Shown piece by piece: positions 46,095-54,030 of a stretch of DNA of 64,000 bases (its first letter is position 1; the number at the start of each line of letters is the position of its first letter). The DNA is from Spirosoma sp. SC4-14 (GTDB lineage Bacteria > Bacteroidota > Bacteroidia > Cytophagales > Spirosomataceae). The stretch spans positions 3,837,001 through 3,901,000 of the forward strand of contig NZ_CP147518.1 of the NCBI RefSeq assembly GCF_037201965.1, in the 5' to 3' direction. The notes below the pieces were generated by a model. The model ran no database searches. It saw only the letters and a program-made list of their open reading frames with translations, and was not told the DNA's origin. Made by a program: the position numbers and the translations under genes.

Positions 46095-47732
46095 ATGAAT
46101 TCCCTGCCCCCCGTAGTTGATTTAATATCCATAGCCCGCTTTGATGAGCTACCCAACCGCCAGCCTACCTATGCCAAAGTCAACACGATTGATTTGGTCC
46201 TTATCCGTTACGAAGAGGAGGTTTCTATCCTGTATGGTCGGTGCCTGCACCGGGGCGCCCTGCTGGCCGACGGAACGGTTGAAGGCAATAACCTTATCTG
46301 CGGGCTGCACCGCTGGGACTATCGCATCGATACCGGAATCAGCGAATATAACAACGCCGAAGCCCTCCATAAATTCACAACCTATATCCGGGACGGCCAT
46401 GTTTTGGTTGATCGGACCGAAATCCGGGCCTATGAACAAGCCCATCCGCAACCGTTCAAAAGTGAGACTTATCTGGGCGACTTTTCCGACACTCACCCCG
46501 AATCGACGGAGCCTTACACGACATACATCAAGCACCTCGCTCAACACGGCCTGACGCTCTACGGTCATCATGGGGCCGTAGCAGCCATGGGCGTCGATCG
46601 GAATACGCTACCGAAGTGGGAAGACATTCAGCTATTGCCCGCACAGCTTTCCCGAAAGCCCCTGCTCGACCACGAGCCCATTGATACGCAAGTTCGTATA
46701 GGCCCACGCTCTCAAAAGCCGCTCTTGCTGGCAATGCCCCTTTTTGTGTCGGATATGTCATTTGGATCGCTATCCCGCGAAGCCAAACTAGCGCTGGCCA
46801 AAGGAGCTGAACTGGCCCGTACGGGCATTTGCTCGGGTGAAGGCGGTATGCTCCCAGCCGAACAGGAAGCCAACAGCCGGTATTTTTACGAACTGGCGTC
46901 GGCCCGGTTTGGCTTTAGCTGGGATAAAGTAAAAAAAGCTCAGGCGTTTCATTTCAAAGGAGGACAAGGTGCGAAAACAGGCACCGGTGGGCACCTCCCC
47001 GGCCATAAAGTATCGGCCGAAATTGCCCAGGTACGGGGGCTGCAACCAGGCGAAGCAGCCATTAGTCCGGCAACGTTTGCCGATCTGCATACACCAGCCG
47101 ATTTCCGCCAGCTGGCAGACCAGGTCCGGGCCGAAACGGGAGGCATTCCAATTGGCTTTAAGATAGCCGCCAGTCATATTGAAGCCGATATCGACTTTGC
47201 GCTGGAAGCATCTGCCGATTATATCATTCTCGATGGGCGCGGTGGCGGCACTGGGGCGGCTCCCATTATCCTTCGAAATCATATCAATGTACCAACCATT
47301 CCGGCATTGGCCCGAGCCCGTCGCCATCTGAACCGCCTTGGCGTTCGTGATGTAACCCTCGTCATTACGGGCGGGTTACGGGTACCCTCCGATTTTGTTA
47401 AAGCACTGGCCCTGGGTGCCGACGCGATTGCCGTATCTAATTCAGCGCTTCAGGCTATCGGTTGCCTGGGTATGCGCGCCTGCGAATCCAATAACTGCCC
47501 GGTTGGAATTGCTACTCAGAAAGAAAACCTGCGCGCCCGACTCCTGGTTGACCAATCGGCCCAACAATTGAAAAATTTCCTGGAAGCGGCTACTGACTTG
47601 ATGACCGTAGTGGCCCGCGCCTGTGGCCACCGTCGACTAAGCGATTTCAACCCGTACGATCTCGCTACGTTTCACTATGAAATGCACCGGCTAACGGGTA
47701 TAGCTTACGCCGGTGTTGAAAACAATGGCTGA
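46095..47732 (+). CDS. Rieske-[2Fe-2S] fused to glutamate synthase-type FMN/[3Fe-4S] domain
   Basis: Residues 1-105 are a Rieske-like domain with Cys50, His52, Cys69 and His72 (CLHRGALL and CGLHRWDY), the same positions as in the preceding gene. Residues about 140-545 are a GltS FMN-binding domain: LAMPLFVSDMSFGSLSREAK, GICSGEGGMLPAEQEANSRY, QGAKTGTGGHLPGHKV, YIILDGRGGGTGAAPIILRN and the [3Fe-4S] motif C-x5-C-x4-C (Cys457, 463, 468) in CLGMRACESNNCPVGIATQ. No glutaminase domain is present. Similar stand-alone domains occur in N-methylglutamate synthase and other amino-group redox enzymes. It follows the first gene after 37 bases. Confidence 0.9.
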   Translation: MNSLPPVVDLISIARFDELPNRQPTYAKVNTIDLVLIRYEEEVSILYGRCLHRGALLADGTVEGNNLICGLHRWDYRIDTGISEYNNAEALHKFTTYIRDGHVLVDRTEIRAYEQAHPQPFKSETYLGDFSDTHPESTEPYTTYIKHLAQHGLTLYGHHGAVAAMGVDRNTLPKWEDIQLLPAQLSRKPLLDHEPIDTQVRIGPRSQKPLLLAMPLFVSDMSFGSLSREAKLALAKGAELARTGICSGEGGMLPAEQEANSRYFYELASARFGFSWDKVKKAQAFHFKGGQGAKTGTGGHLPGHKVSAEIAQVRGLQPGEAAISPATFADLHTPADFRQLADQVRAETGGIPIGFKIAASHIEADIDFALEASADYIILDGRGGGTGAAPIILRNHINVPTIPALARARRHLNRLGVRDVTLVITGGLRVPSDFVKALALGADAIAVSNSALQAIGCLGMRACESNNCPVGIATQKENLRARLLVDQSAQQLKNFLEAATDLMTVVARACGHRRLSDFNPYDLATFHYEMHRLTGIAYAGVENNG

Positions 47733-47873
47733 ATCAGCGACTGAGTGAATAACATTCTGATTTACACCGATTCATACCATGATTACCTAAGCCAACACGC
47801 CGAATCTATTTAGTCCAACCGAGGAAATAAACCACAATGAATCAGTTACTGGTTCACTCATTTCATACTGTCT

Positions 47874-48080
47874 ATGGAGCTATTTGTTCAATTTATCCTG
47901 CTGCTAATTGGGCTCTACCTGACCATTGGTCTGGTTATGTCCGTTTTTCTGCTTCGTCGGGGCATCGCCACCTACGATGAGGGTATTCGTCATACTTCCC
48001 TGCCATTCAAGCTGTTGATCTGGCCCGGTGTTGTCGCCCTGTGGCTTCCTTTATTCATCAAATGGCGGAAAGCATCATGA
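47874..48080 (+). CDS. Small membrane protein, unknown function
   Basis: The 68 residues have two membrane segments (about 4-26, FVQFILLLIGLYLTIGLVMS, and 47-61, LPFKLLIWPGVVALWLPLF) joined by a short loop with basic and acidic residues (RRGIATYDEGIRHTS). No family is recognised. The TGA stop overlaps the next ATG in the form ATGA, so it is coupled to the following gene. It probably assists the membrane cytochrome encoded downstream. Confidence 0.75.
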   Translation: MELFVQFILLLIGLYLTIGLVMSVFLLRRGIATYDEGIRHTSLPFKLLIWPGVVALWLPLFIKWRKAS

Positions 48081-48499
48081 TCACCTCCCTGCGTCGCCGA
48101 CACTATTATACCTGGCTGGGGCTGGCTATTAGCTTACCGCTGGTAGTAGGCTGGGCCTGGTTGTCTATCCCCACGACTCCTGCCAGTTCTATTCCCCAAT
48201 CACTCCCAATGGCTTACCCAATACCCATCAGTAGCCGTCAGACCGACGATTTGCTGGTTACCCTCCGCAAGCAATCCGATGGACGTAAACAATTGGAGAT
48301 AGTGGTCCTGAAGCCACTGGTGGGCGCTGCCAATGAGTTGTTTATCGCCAGGCCTCACCGGATACTGCTTGGAAAACTTGATGGGCGTGGCTTGTATCGG
48401 TTTACCCTTCCAGATTCGCTGGCGACTCCCTCTGGCTTAACGCTACAGGTGTACGATAGCATCAAACAACAGGAACGAGAAACACTAACGCTACCCTAA
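48077..48499 (+). CDS. Membrane-anchored periplasmic protein of the Rieske operon
   Basis: With the start at 48077 the protein has 140 residues: a basic N-terminus, one membrane segment (about 12-30, WLGLAISLPLVVGWAWL) and a soluble part of about 105 residues (LLVTLRKQSDGRKQLEIVVL, HRILLGKLDGRGLYRFTLPD) that looks beta-rich. No family or Cys ligands are recognised. ATGA coupling with the upstream gene and a direct stop-to-start join with the downstream gene (TAA at 48497-48499, ATG at 48500) show tight coexpression. Confidence 0.75.
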   Translation: MITSLRRRHYYTWLGLAISLPLVVGWAWLSIPTTPASSIPQSLPMAYPIPISSRQTDDLLVTLRKQSDGRKQLEIVVLKPLVGAANELFIARPHRILLGKLDGRGLYRFTLPDSLATPSGLTLQVYDSIKQQERETLTLP

Positions 48500-49531
48500 A
48501 TGAGTGTCAATTACGCAGGTATTCTCTGGAATCGCCAGAAAAAACGCTACGATACGGTTATCGCCATCGGCATACTTTCGTATCTGGCACTGTTTATAGG
48601 ACTACATGCCTGGCTGCATCCCAACATTACGACCGAAACATTGATTATTCGGGCTACGGGTACCCTGGCCTTTCTGATGCTGCATATTATTCTAAGCATT
48701 GGCCCACTGGCCCGTTTGAATCCCGTCTTTCTACCCCTGCTTTATAATCGTCGCCATCTGGGCGTCAGTCTGTTTATCATTGCCAGCGTACACGGCCTGT
48801 TCAACATCCTTCAGTTTCACGCAGGCGGCAACGCCAACCCGCTTGTGTCTGTATTGACGGCAGGAAGTCGGTTTCCGGGCCCGATTTATTTCCCCTTCCA
48901 GCCCCTTGGATTGCTTGCACTGGTCATTTTCTTTTTTATGGCCGCCACCAGCCACGATTTCTGGCTGAAAAACCTAACCCCCAGGATATGGAAATCAGTG
49001 CATATGCTTATCTACATGGCTTATGCGCTCATTGTTCTCCATGTGGTACTAGGGGTTATTCAACTGGAAAAAAGCCCTGTTTTAATTGGTTTTATGGGGC
49101 TTGGGATGTTGCTGATCATCGGTCTGCATCTGGCTGCTGGCTGGCAAGCGTGGCGAACCGATTATAAACCAATCACGATTGATACGACCGGCTGGATACG
49201 CGTGGGGCCACTGCAGGAAATTCGGAATAACCGGGCAAAAATTGTTCAGGCTGGCGATGAAACCATTGCCATATTCCGCTATGATGGTAAACTATCGGCC
49301 GTATCGAATGTGTGCCGCCACCAGAATGGGCCACTGGGCGAGGGTAAAATTATTGATGGCTGTATCACCTGTCCCTGGCACGGTTATCAATACCGCCCCG
49401 AAGATGGATGCTCGCCCCCGCCATTCCCCGAAAAAGTGGAAACCTATGAACTGGCTTTATCGGGCAGCGACGTCTGGGTAAATCCAGCACCGCTACCCGA
49501 AGGTACTTATGTTGAACCCATCCGCTACTAA
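48500..49531 (+). CDS. Ferric reductase-like membrane cytochrome b fused to a Rieske domain
   Basis: The 343 residues have about six membrane segments (about residues 20-38, 48-68, 85-105, 130-150, 170-192, 197-215) of the ferric reductase/YedZ type, with His in the helices (GLHAWLH, LHIILS, SVHGLFNILQFH, HMLIYMAYALIVLHVV) as likely haem ligands. The C-terminal Rieske domain has Cys272, His274, Cys291 and His294 (CRHQNGPLGEG and CPWHGYQY). The Rieske domain probably faces the same side as the last membrane segment's C-end. Electrons could pass between quinone, haem and [2Fe-2S]. Confidence 0.88.
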   Translation: MSVNYAGILWNRQKKRYDTVIAIGILSYLALFIGLHAWLHPNITTETLIIRATGTLAFLMLHIILSIGPLARLNPVFLPLLYNRRHLGVSLFIIASVHGLFNILQFHAGGNANPLVSVLTAGSRFPGPIYFPFQPLGLLALVIFFFMAATSHDFWLKNLTPRIWKSVHMLIYMAYALIVLHVVLGVIQLEKSPVLIGFMGLGMLLIIGLHLAAGWQAWRTDYKPITIDTTGWIRVGPLQEIRNNRAKIVQAGDETIAIFRYDGKLSAVSNVCRHQNGPLGEGKIIDGCITCPWHGYQYRPEDGCSPPPFPEKVETYELALSGSDVWVNPAPLPEGTYVEPIRY

Positions 49532-49536
49532 ATCCA

Positions 49537-50334
49537 ATGTCAAACGATGAATTTTATATAGGCTACCAGCCCAATGCCCCGGCTGGTATTGCCCGTTCGA
49601 TGCGGTTGATCGTCGGTATTCTCCTGACTGATCTGCTCCTTATTGCGTTTGCCCTTACTCGCTTTGAACAGGGATTTTCTACGAGTCAGTTCGAGTATGG
49701 TACGCTTACCGAAGTGGAAGGCCAGTTATTGCGTTCACCGGTACCTACCCTACGGGTATTGCTCGGCAAAGACGCCAATGGTCAAAACGTGTATAAATCG
49801 ATCCTGCTTGTCAATTTCCTTAAATTTGGGGCCGAATCACTACTCCAGGCGTATACGCAAAAAGGAGTATCGGAATCAGAAAGTCTAGTCCGCCTGAGCG
49901 GTACGCTACTCTATTACGATGGCCTGACGGTTCTGGAACTTACCGATCAGGAGCAGTCCCTGCTGTCGATAAAAAAAACAGCATCACCCCTACCGCCTTT
50001 ACAAAAAACTATCCTCGGAACGGTTAAACTAACGGGTGAAATTGTTGATCCTAAATGCTATTTTGGAGCCATGAAACCGGGCGAAAGTAAACCCCACCGC
50101 GACTGTGCCATCCGGTGCATTTCTGGAGGTATACCGCCTGTCTTTGTCCTAAAAAACCAGGAGGGGGTAGCTACTTATCTTTTTTTAACGGATCAACAGG
50201 GACATGCCATCAACGATCGTATCCTGAAATTCGTTGCCGTTCCGATTCAGGTGAGTGGTACACTTCAACGCATAAATGAGTGGATGGTTCTGCAAATTGA
50301 CCCGGCAACGATTCGGCTAGCCAGCGATCAGTAA
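49537..50334 (+). CDS. Membrane-anchored protein with Cys/His block, last gene of the Rieske operon
   Basis: The 265 residues have one N-terminal membrane segment (about 20-42, SMRLIVGILLTDLLLIAFAL). A predicted external part follows, with a compact motif at about residues 170-200: EIVDPKCYFGAMKPGESKPH and then DCAIRCISGGIPPVF. The three Cys and one His suggest a metal or cofactor site. I have no name for it. It begins five bases after the cytochrome gene, so it belongs to the same unit. The stop lies in the loop of a 13-bp hairpin. Confidence 0.75.
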   Translation: MSNDEFYIGYQPNAPAGIARSMRLIVGILLTDLLLIAFALTRFEQGFSTSQFEYGTLTEVEGQLLRSPVPTLRVLLGKDANGQNVYKSILLVNFLKFGAESLLQAYTQKGVSESESLVRLSGTLLYYDGLTVLELTDQEQSLLSIKKTASPLPPLQKTILGTVKLTGEIVDPKCYFGAMKPGESKPHRDCAIRCISGGIPPVFVLKNQEGVATYLFLTDQQGHAINDRILKFVAVPIQVSGTLQRINEWMVLQIDPATIRLASDQ

Positions 50335-50365
50335 CTACAAAATGGCAGTAACGATCGCTGGCTAG
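50317..50365. terminator. Bidirectional hairpin at the end of the Rieske operon
   Basis: CTAGCCAGCGATC (50317-50329) and GATCGCTGGCTAG (50353-50365) form a perfect 13-bp stem. The 23-base loop contains the stop of the last operon gene, and the convergent SDR gene ends 10 bases later. Confidence 0.65.
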
Positions 50366-50374
50366 GCTAGTTTG

Positions 50375-51250
50375 TCAGGCTGGTACCGATACCCCAAAGG
50401 CATTTAATACAGCTCCCGCCAATTGCCCCGTTCCGTTGTTGAGTTGCTCAAGGTAGGGCTGCGACGCCCCAATGCCAACCGGATTCCACAGCGGGCGTTG
50501 CCCGCCAGGCATATCAACCAGTTTTGCAATCAGGTCGGCCACTTCCTGTGGGTCCGGACTTTGGGCAGACGGTGTAAACAGATGACGGATACCCGCTTTG
50601 ATTTGTGCCACATCGGCACCGTAGGCAATTTCAACATCCGGATTAGCAGGTTGAGCCTGTCTGGCAATCAGATCGGTGGTTGGATAGGCACCGGGCTGAA
50701 CAATCACCGAATCGATACCCGATGAGCGTAATTCGTAATGATAGGTTTCGGCCAGTGTATCTACGGCTGCTTTAGTGGCGCTGTAGGCCCCCAGAAAGGG
50801 TAAATGCAACCGGGCCAATCCACTCGATAACTGAATTAGAAGGCCACTTTTCTGCGGATGCATATAAGGCAGAACGGCTTTAATCATCCGATCGGCTCCC
50901 AGCACATTAACCTGAAATAACTGATTGACCTGGGCCGGACTCAACGCTTCGTTCAGCCCCGTAATGGCAATCCCCGCATTGTTGATCAGTACATCAATTT
51001 GCCCATGCGCATCACGAACAATCCAGTCGATAGCTGCCTGTACTGATGCATCATCGGTTACATCAAGATCAACCACATGAACAGCGGCTTTGTGTTCACT
51101 GGCCCACCGTTGTATTTTCTGCGCCATAGCTTCGTTGGTAGTCGAAACATTGCGCATCGTAGCATAAACAATATGACCTTGTTTAGCTAATGTTTGTGCA
51201 GTAAGCCAGCCAAACCCACTGCTGCTACCGGTAAGAATGATTCGTTTCAT
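50375..51250 (-). CDS. Short-chain dehydrogenase/reductase
   Basis: This classical SDR has 291 residues. The NAD(P) motif is TGSSSGFGWLTAQTL, followed by DLDVTDDASVQAAI, NNAGIAITGLNEAL, the catalytic Ser in QLSSGLARLHLPF and YSATKAAVDTL with catalytic Tyr and Lys. The Asn-Ser-Tyr-Lys set is complete. The substrate is unknown. It is preceded by a perfect palindrome (51267-51280), 16 bases before the ATG, which should be a TetR-type operator. Confidence 0.93.
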   Translation of the reverse strand: MKRIILTGSSSGFGWLTAQTLAKQGHIVYATMRNVSTTNEAMAQKIQRWASEHKAAVHVVDLDVTDDASVQAAIDWIVRDAHGQIDVLINNAGIAITGLNEALSPAQVNQLFQVNVLGADRMIKAVLPYMHPQKSGLLIQLSSGLARLHLPFLGAYSATKAAVDTLAETYHYELRSSGIDSVIVQPGAYPTTDLIARQAQPANPDVEIAYGADVAQIKAGIRHLFTPSAQSPDPQEVADLIAKLVDMPGGQRPLWNPVGIGASQPYLEQLNNGTGQLAGAVLNAFGVSVPA

Positions 51251-51266
51251 GATTAATTTTTATTAA

Positions 51267-51280
51267 ATACCAATTGGTAT
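51267..51280. promoter_or_regulatory. TetR-type operator palindrome, copy 1
   Basis: ATACCAATTGGTAT is a perfect 14-base palindrome. It lies 16 bases upstream of the SDR start. A second identical copy occurs at 51405-51418. Confidence 0.8.
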
Positions 51281-51404
51281 ATTTTAAGGCAAAAAAAATA
51301 AGCTAAAAACAGGCAGGCACTCCCCTACCACTGGCTATTAGTTGGACAGAATCGGGTTTTGTACCCTGATTACTCTTCGTCAACAGCGACCATGGCACAA
51401 ATAT

Positions 51405-51418
51405 ATACCAATTGGTAT
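51405..51418. promoter_or_regulatory. TetR-type operator palindrome, copy 2
   Basis: The same 14-base palindrome recurs 138 bases from copy 1. It stops three bases before an ATG at 51422 (frame MSKSFTKKNRI), which runs through the terminator and has no HTH. This looks like the start of a lost or truncated divergent regulator gene. Confidence 0.8.
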
Positions 51419-51445
51419 TTAATGAGCAAGTCATTTACAAAAAAA

Positions 51446-51476
51446 AATCGGATTTACTCCGGGAGTAAATCCGATT
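51446..51476 (-). terminator. Rho-independent terminator of the oxidoreductase operon
   Basis: AATCGGATTTACTCC (51446-51460) and its reverse complement (51462-51476) form a 15-bp inverted repeat. On the minus strand it is followed by a run of nine T, giving a full U-tract for the minus-strand oxidoreductase/isomerase unit. Confidence 0.88.
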
Positions 51477-51525
51477 CGGTTGCCTTACCGCCATTTCTGA
51501 GGAAATGGGGCACAATAAACAGGCC

Positions 51526-52869
51526 TTAGAGTTTAGGCTCCCAGCCTTTCTCATATTCCCGGCTCCAGAATTTCATGGCATCCTTGTCCTGAATGTGGCC
51601 ATTTTTCGGATCTACCGCAAACGGCTTATTGGCCCGGTATGCAATATTAGCCAAATGACAGAGCAAGACACTCTTGGCTCCTTCTGCGATGGGTGAGTTC
51701 TGTTTTTCCTTTCCCCGAATGGCCTCAAAAAAATTCTGAACATGACGGGTTGTCATATCGCCCCCACCGCCCAATGCGGTTCCCGCTTCGGAACCATTCG
51801 ATTTGCTGTTTTTCATCACTTTCCCCTCCCGATTGAAGAGTGTATAGCCATCGCGGTCGACATAAACGGTCCCGTTGGTGCCATAAATCAGCGTACCCCG
51901 GTCGCTACCAAAGGTTTTATAGCCGTTGCGACTGTTGCCATCCCATTTGATGATTTTGTTGCCGGGGAATCGGAATGTCGCGTCCATCGTATCATAAACG
52001 GCCCAGCCATCTTCCGGAAAATATCGCTTGGCCGCTTCAACGGTTACGTATTCCGGAAAATCGACCTGCAGCGCCCAGCGGGCTACATCCAGCTCGTGGG
52101 TTGCATTGTTGCCGCTTTCGGCGGTTCCGTAGAGCCAGCCATACCAGTGCCAGTTGTAATCCCAGGTGTCGTGCGTATACTCCCGGCGGGGGGCCGGTCC
52201 CTGAAACAGTTCCCAGTCCAGCCCGTCGGGAACGGGGGCTTTTTTCGGTATGGGCACTTCGCCCCGCGCATTGGCATAAAAGGCTACCGCCTTAAAGGGT
52301 TTTCCAATAACGCCATCATGAATCTGTCTGATAATCTCGATCGATTCGGGAGCTGAGCGCTGCTGGTTGCCCATCTGAATCACTTTGTTGTATTTCTTCT
52401 GAAATTCGACCAGTAATTCGCCTTCGTGCGGGTTGTGGCTACAGGGTTTTTCGACATATACGTGTTTGCCCCCCTGCACGGCCAGCCAGGTTCCGGGTGC
52501 ATGCCAGTGATCGGGCGTAGCATTGAACAGCACATCGACATCTTTATCGGCAATTACTTTGCGGATGTCGTTTTCGAGTTTGGGCTTATAATCGATGTAT
52601 TTCGAAAACTTCTGCACGGCCGACTCCCGCTGTTTTTTCATCACGTCGCACAGGTATACCAGCTCAACATTACTGTCTTTACGGGAAATTGGGTCGTAAT
52701 AGGCGCTCAACCGCCGACCCAATCCGGCAATGGCCACGTTCAACCGTTCATTCGCGCCAATAATTTTGGCATAGCTTTTCGCCGAAAAACCGGGGGCGAG
52801 TCCGCCAACGGTTAGCCCGGCTGTGCTTAGAGCCGCTTTCTTTATAAATTCTCTACGGGTTGTTTCCAT
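51526..52869 (-). CDS. Gfo/Idh/MocA-family oxidoreductase, Tat-exported
   Basis: The start at 52869 gives a Tat signal (METTRREFIKKAALSTAGLT). The Rossmann part has LNVAIAGLGRRLSAYYDPIS and VDVLFNATPDHWHAPGTWLA, followed by VEKPCSHNPHEGELLVEF with the EKP motif. The C-terminal domain includes DTWDYNWHWYGWLYGTAESG and NNATHELDVARWAL. The length of 447 residues is usual for the exported Bacteroidetes group. It is transcribed after the isomerase gene, 43 bases downstream, so the two probably process the same sugar derivative in the periplasm. Confidence 0.92.
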   Translation of the reverse strand: METTRREFIKKAALSTAGLTVGGLAPGFSAKSYAKIIGANERLNVAIAGLGRRLSAYYDPISRKDSNVELVYLCDVMKKQRESAVQKFSKYIDYKPKLENDIRKVIADKDVDVLFNATPDHWHAPGTWLAVQGGKHVYVEKPCSHNPHEGELLVEFQKKYNKVIQMGNQQRSAPESIEIIRQIHDGVIGKPFKAVAFYANARGEVPIPKKAPVPDGLDWELFQGPAPRREYTHDTWDYNWHWYGWLYGTAESGNNATHELDVARWALQVDFPEYVTVEAAKRYFPEDGWAVYDTMDATFRFPGNKIIKWDGNSRNGYKTFGSDRGTLIYGTNGTVYVDRDGYTLFNREGKVMKNSKSNGSEAGTALGGGGDMTTRHVQNFFEAIRGKEKQNSPIAEGAKSVLLCHLANIAYRANKPFAVDPKNGHIQDKDAMKFWSREYEKGWEPKL

Positions 52870-52912
52870 ACGTTTCAGGTTGCTTAACTTATCCATTCAG
52901 TTGGTTACGACA

Positions 52913-53776
52913 TCAGGATTTCCGTTTTCGGGTGGCGTCGCAAACACCCTTGAAATAGCCTACCGATTCAGCAATACCAGCCAGTGGATCTTTCATGTCT
53001 TTTTCGTATTCCAGACTACAGGAGCCATTGTACTTCACCTTCCGCAGCATATCGACAAAGGCCGGAATATCGATCACCCCCCGACCCAGTTCGCAGGTTT
53101 TTCCTTCTTTGGTAGCTGCCGTAACGTTTTTGAGGTGAATGTCGAAAATACGTTTAGCATACGTTTGCAAATCGGCAACCGGGTCATCGCCATTGCGCTT
53201 GTCGTGGCCCATGTCGAAGCAGAAACCAATGCGGGGGTCCAGGTCCTTAATAGCACTATAGATCGATACGGCATTGGGGTAGAGCGCAATGTCGGGGCCA
53301 TGATTATGAATGGCAAACCGAAAATCGTATTCCTTTACTTTCTTATCGACATAGGGCAATAGCTCGGTATTGGGAACGCCAATGATCAGTTTAACGCCCA
53401 CCCGTTTGGCATAGGCGAAGGCATTATCGACATCTTCGGTCTTTTTCATATAAATCGGCCCTACGGCATAGCCCGTCACACCCGACTGCGCCAGTTTCTC
53501 ATGAAAGGCGGCAATTTGCTCGGGGGTGCTGTTGAGGGGCAGATGAAAATCTTTGATGCACAGATAATGCACATCCGTTTTTTTCATCATCTCCAGCGCC
53601 TGGTCCAGATTAAAATGCACAAATGTGTATCCGGCCATTCCGAGTTTAAACAGATCTTCACCCGGCGCTTTAGTACTTTCTACAGGAGCTGCCGCGGTCA
53701 TAACAGCCGGCGTTACGGTAGCCAGTGCCACACTGCCTCCGGCCTTCTTTAAAAACGATCGTCGTGTCGTCATCAA
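52913..53776 (-). CDS. Sugar phosphate isomerase/epimerase-like TIM barrel, Tat-exported
   Basis: The protein has 287 residues with a Tat signal (TTRRSFLKKAGGSVALATVT). The xylose isomerase-like barrel shows LGMAGYTFVHFNLDQALEMM, YLCIKDFHLPLNSTPEQIAA, IGVPNTELLPYVDKKVKEYD, FRFAIHNHGPDIALYP, IGFCFDMGHDKRNGDDPVAD, IFDIHLKNVTA and GSCSLEYEKDM. The His, Asp and Glu of these strands form the expected metal site. It should be exported folded together with the adjacent oxidoreductase. The start ATG at 53776 is followed by a second one at 53773; either is possible. Confidence 0.9.
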   Translation of the reverse strand: MMTTRRSFLKKAGGSVALATVTPAVMTAAAPVESTKAPGEDLFKLGMAGYTFVHFNLDQALEMMKKTDVHYLCIKDFHLPLNSTPEQIAAFHEKLAQSGVTGYAVGPIYMKKTEDVDNAFAYAKRVGVKLIIGVPNTELLPYVDKKVKEYDFRFAIHNHGPDIALYPNAVSIYSAIKDLDPRIGFCFDMGHDKRNGDDPVADLQTYAKRIFDIHLKNVTAATKEGKTCELGRGVIDIPAFVDMLRKVKYNGSCSLEYEKDMKDPLAGIAESVGYFKGVCDATRKRKS

Positions 53777-53941
53777 TACAAATTGGTAAGTTTTGGGCTA
53801 TCCAAACAAGTAAGACGAACAAATGCCGTTTATACTGATTTGCGCTCCTGTTTTGTTTGACTCCGCAACGCCCCCTCCCCCCGAAACAGTGCGGTTAATG
53901 CCCCTCCGCTCGATCAGGCTCTGTAGAACCTTGCCCACAAC

Positions 53942-53981
53942 TGGACGTTTCAACAAAGTCAAATTGGACGTTTCAACAAAG
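53942..53981 (+). promoter_or_regulatory. 17-bp direct repeat upstream of the SDR reductase gene
   Basis: TGGACGTTTCAACAAAG occurs at 53942-53958 and 53965-53981, exact copies 23 bases apart, so both lie on nearly the same face of the DNA. The position, 50-90 bases before the ATG at 54031, and the AraC gene two positions downstream suggest an AraC/XylS-type operator. Confidence 0.75.
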
Positions 53982-54030
53982 CAATCTCCCTGTCTGGCAC
54001 GGAACTTTGTTCCATCAAATGTTAACATAA

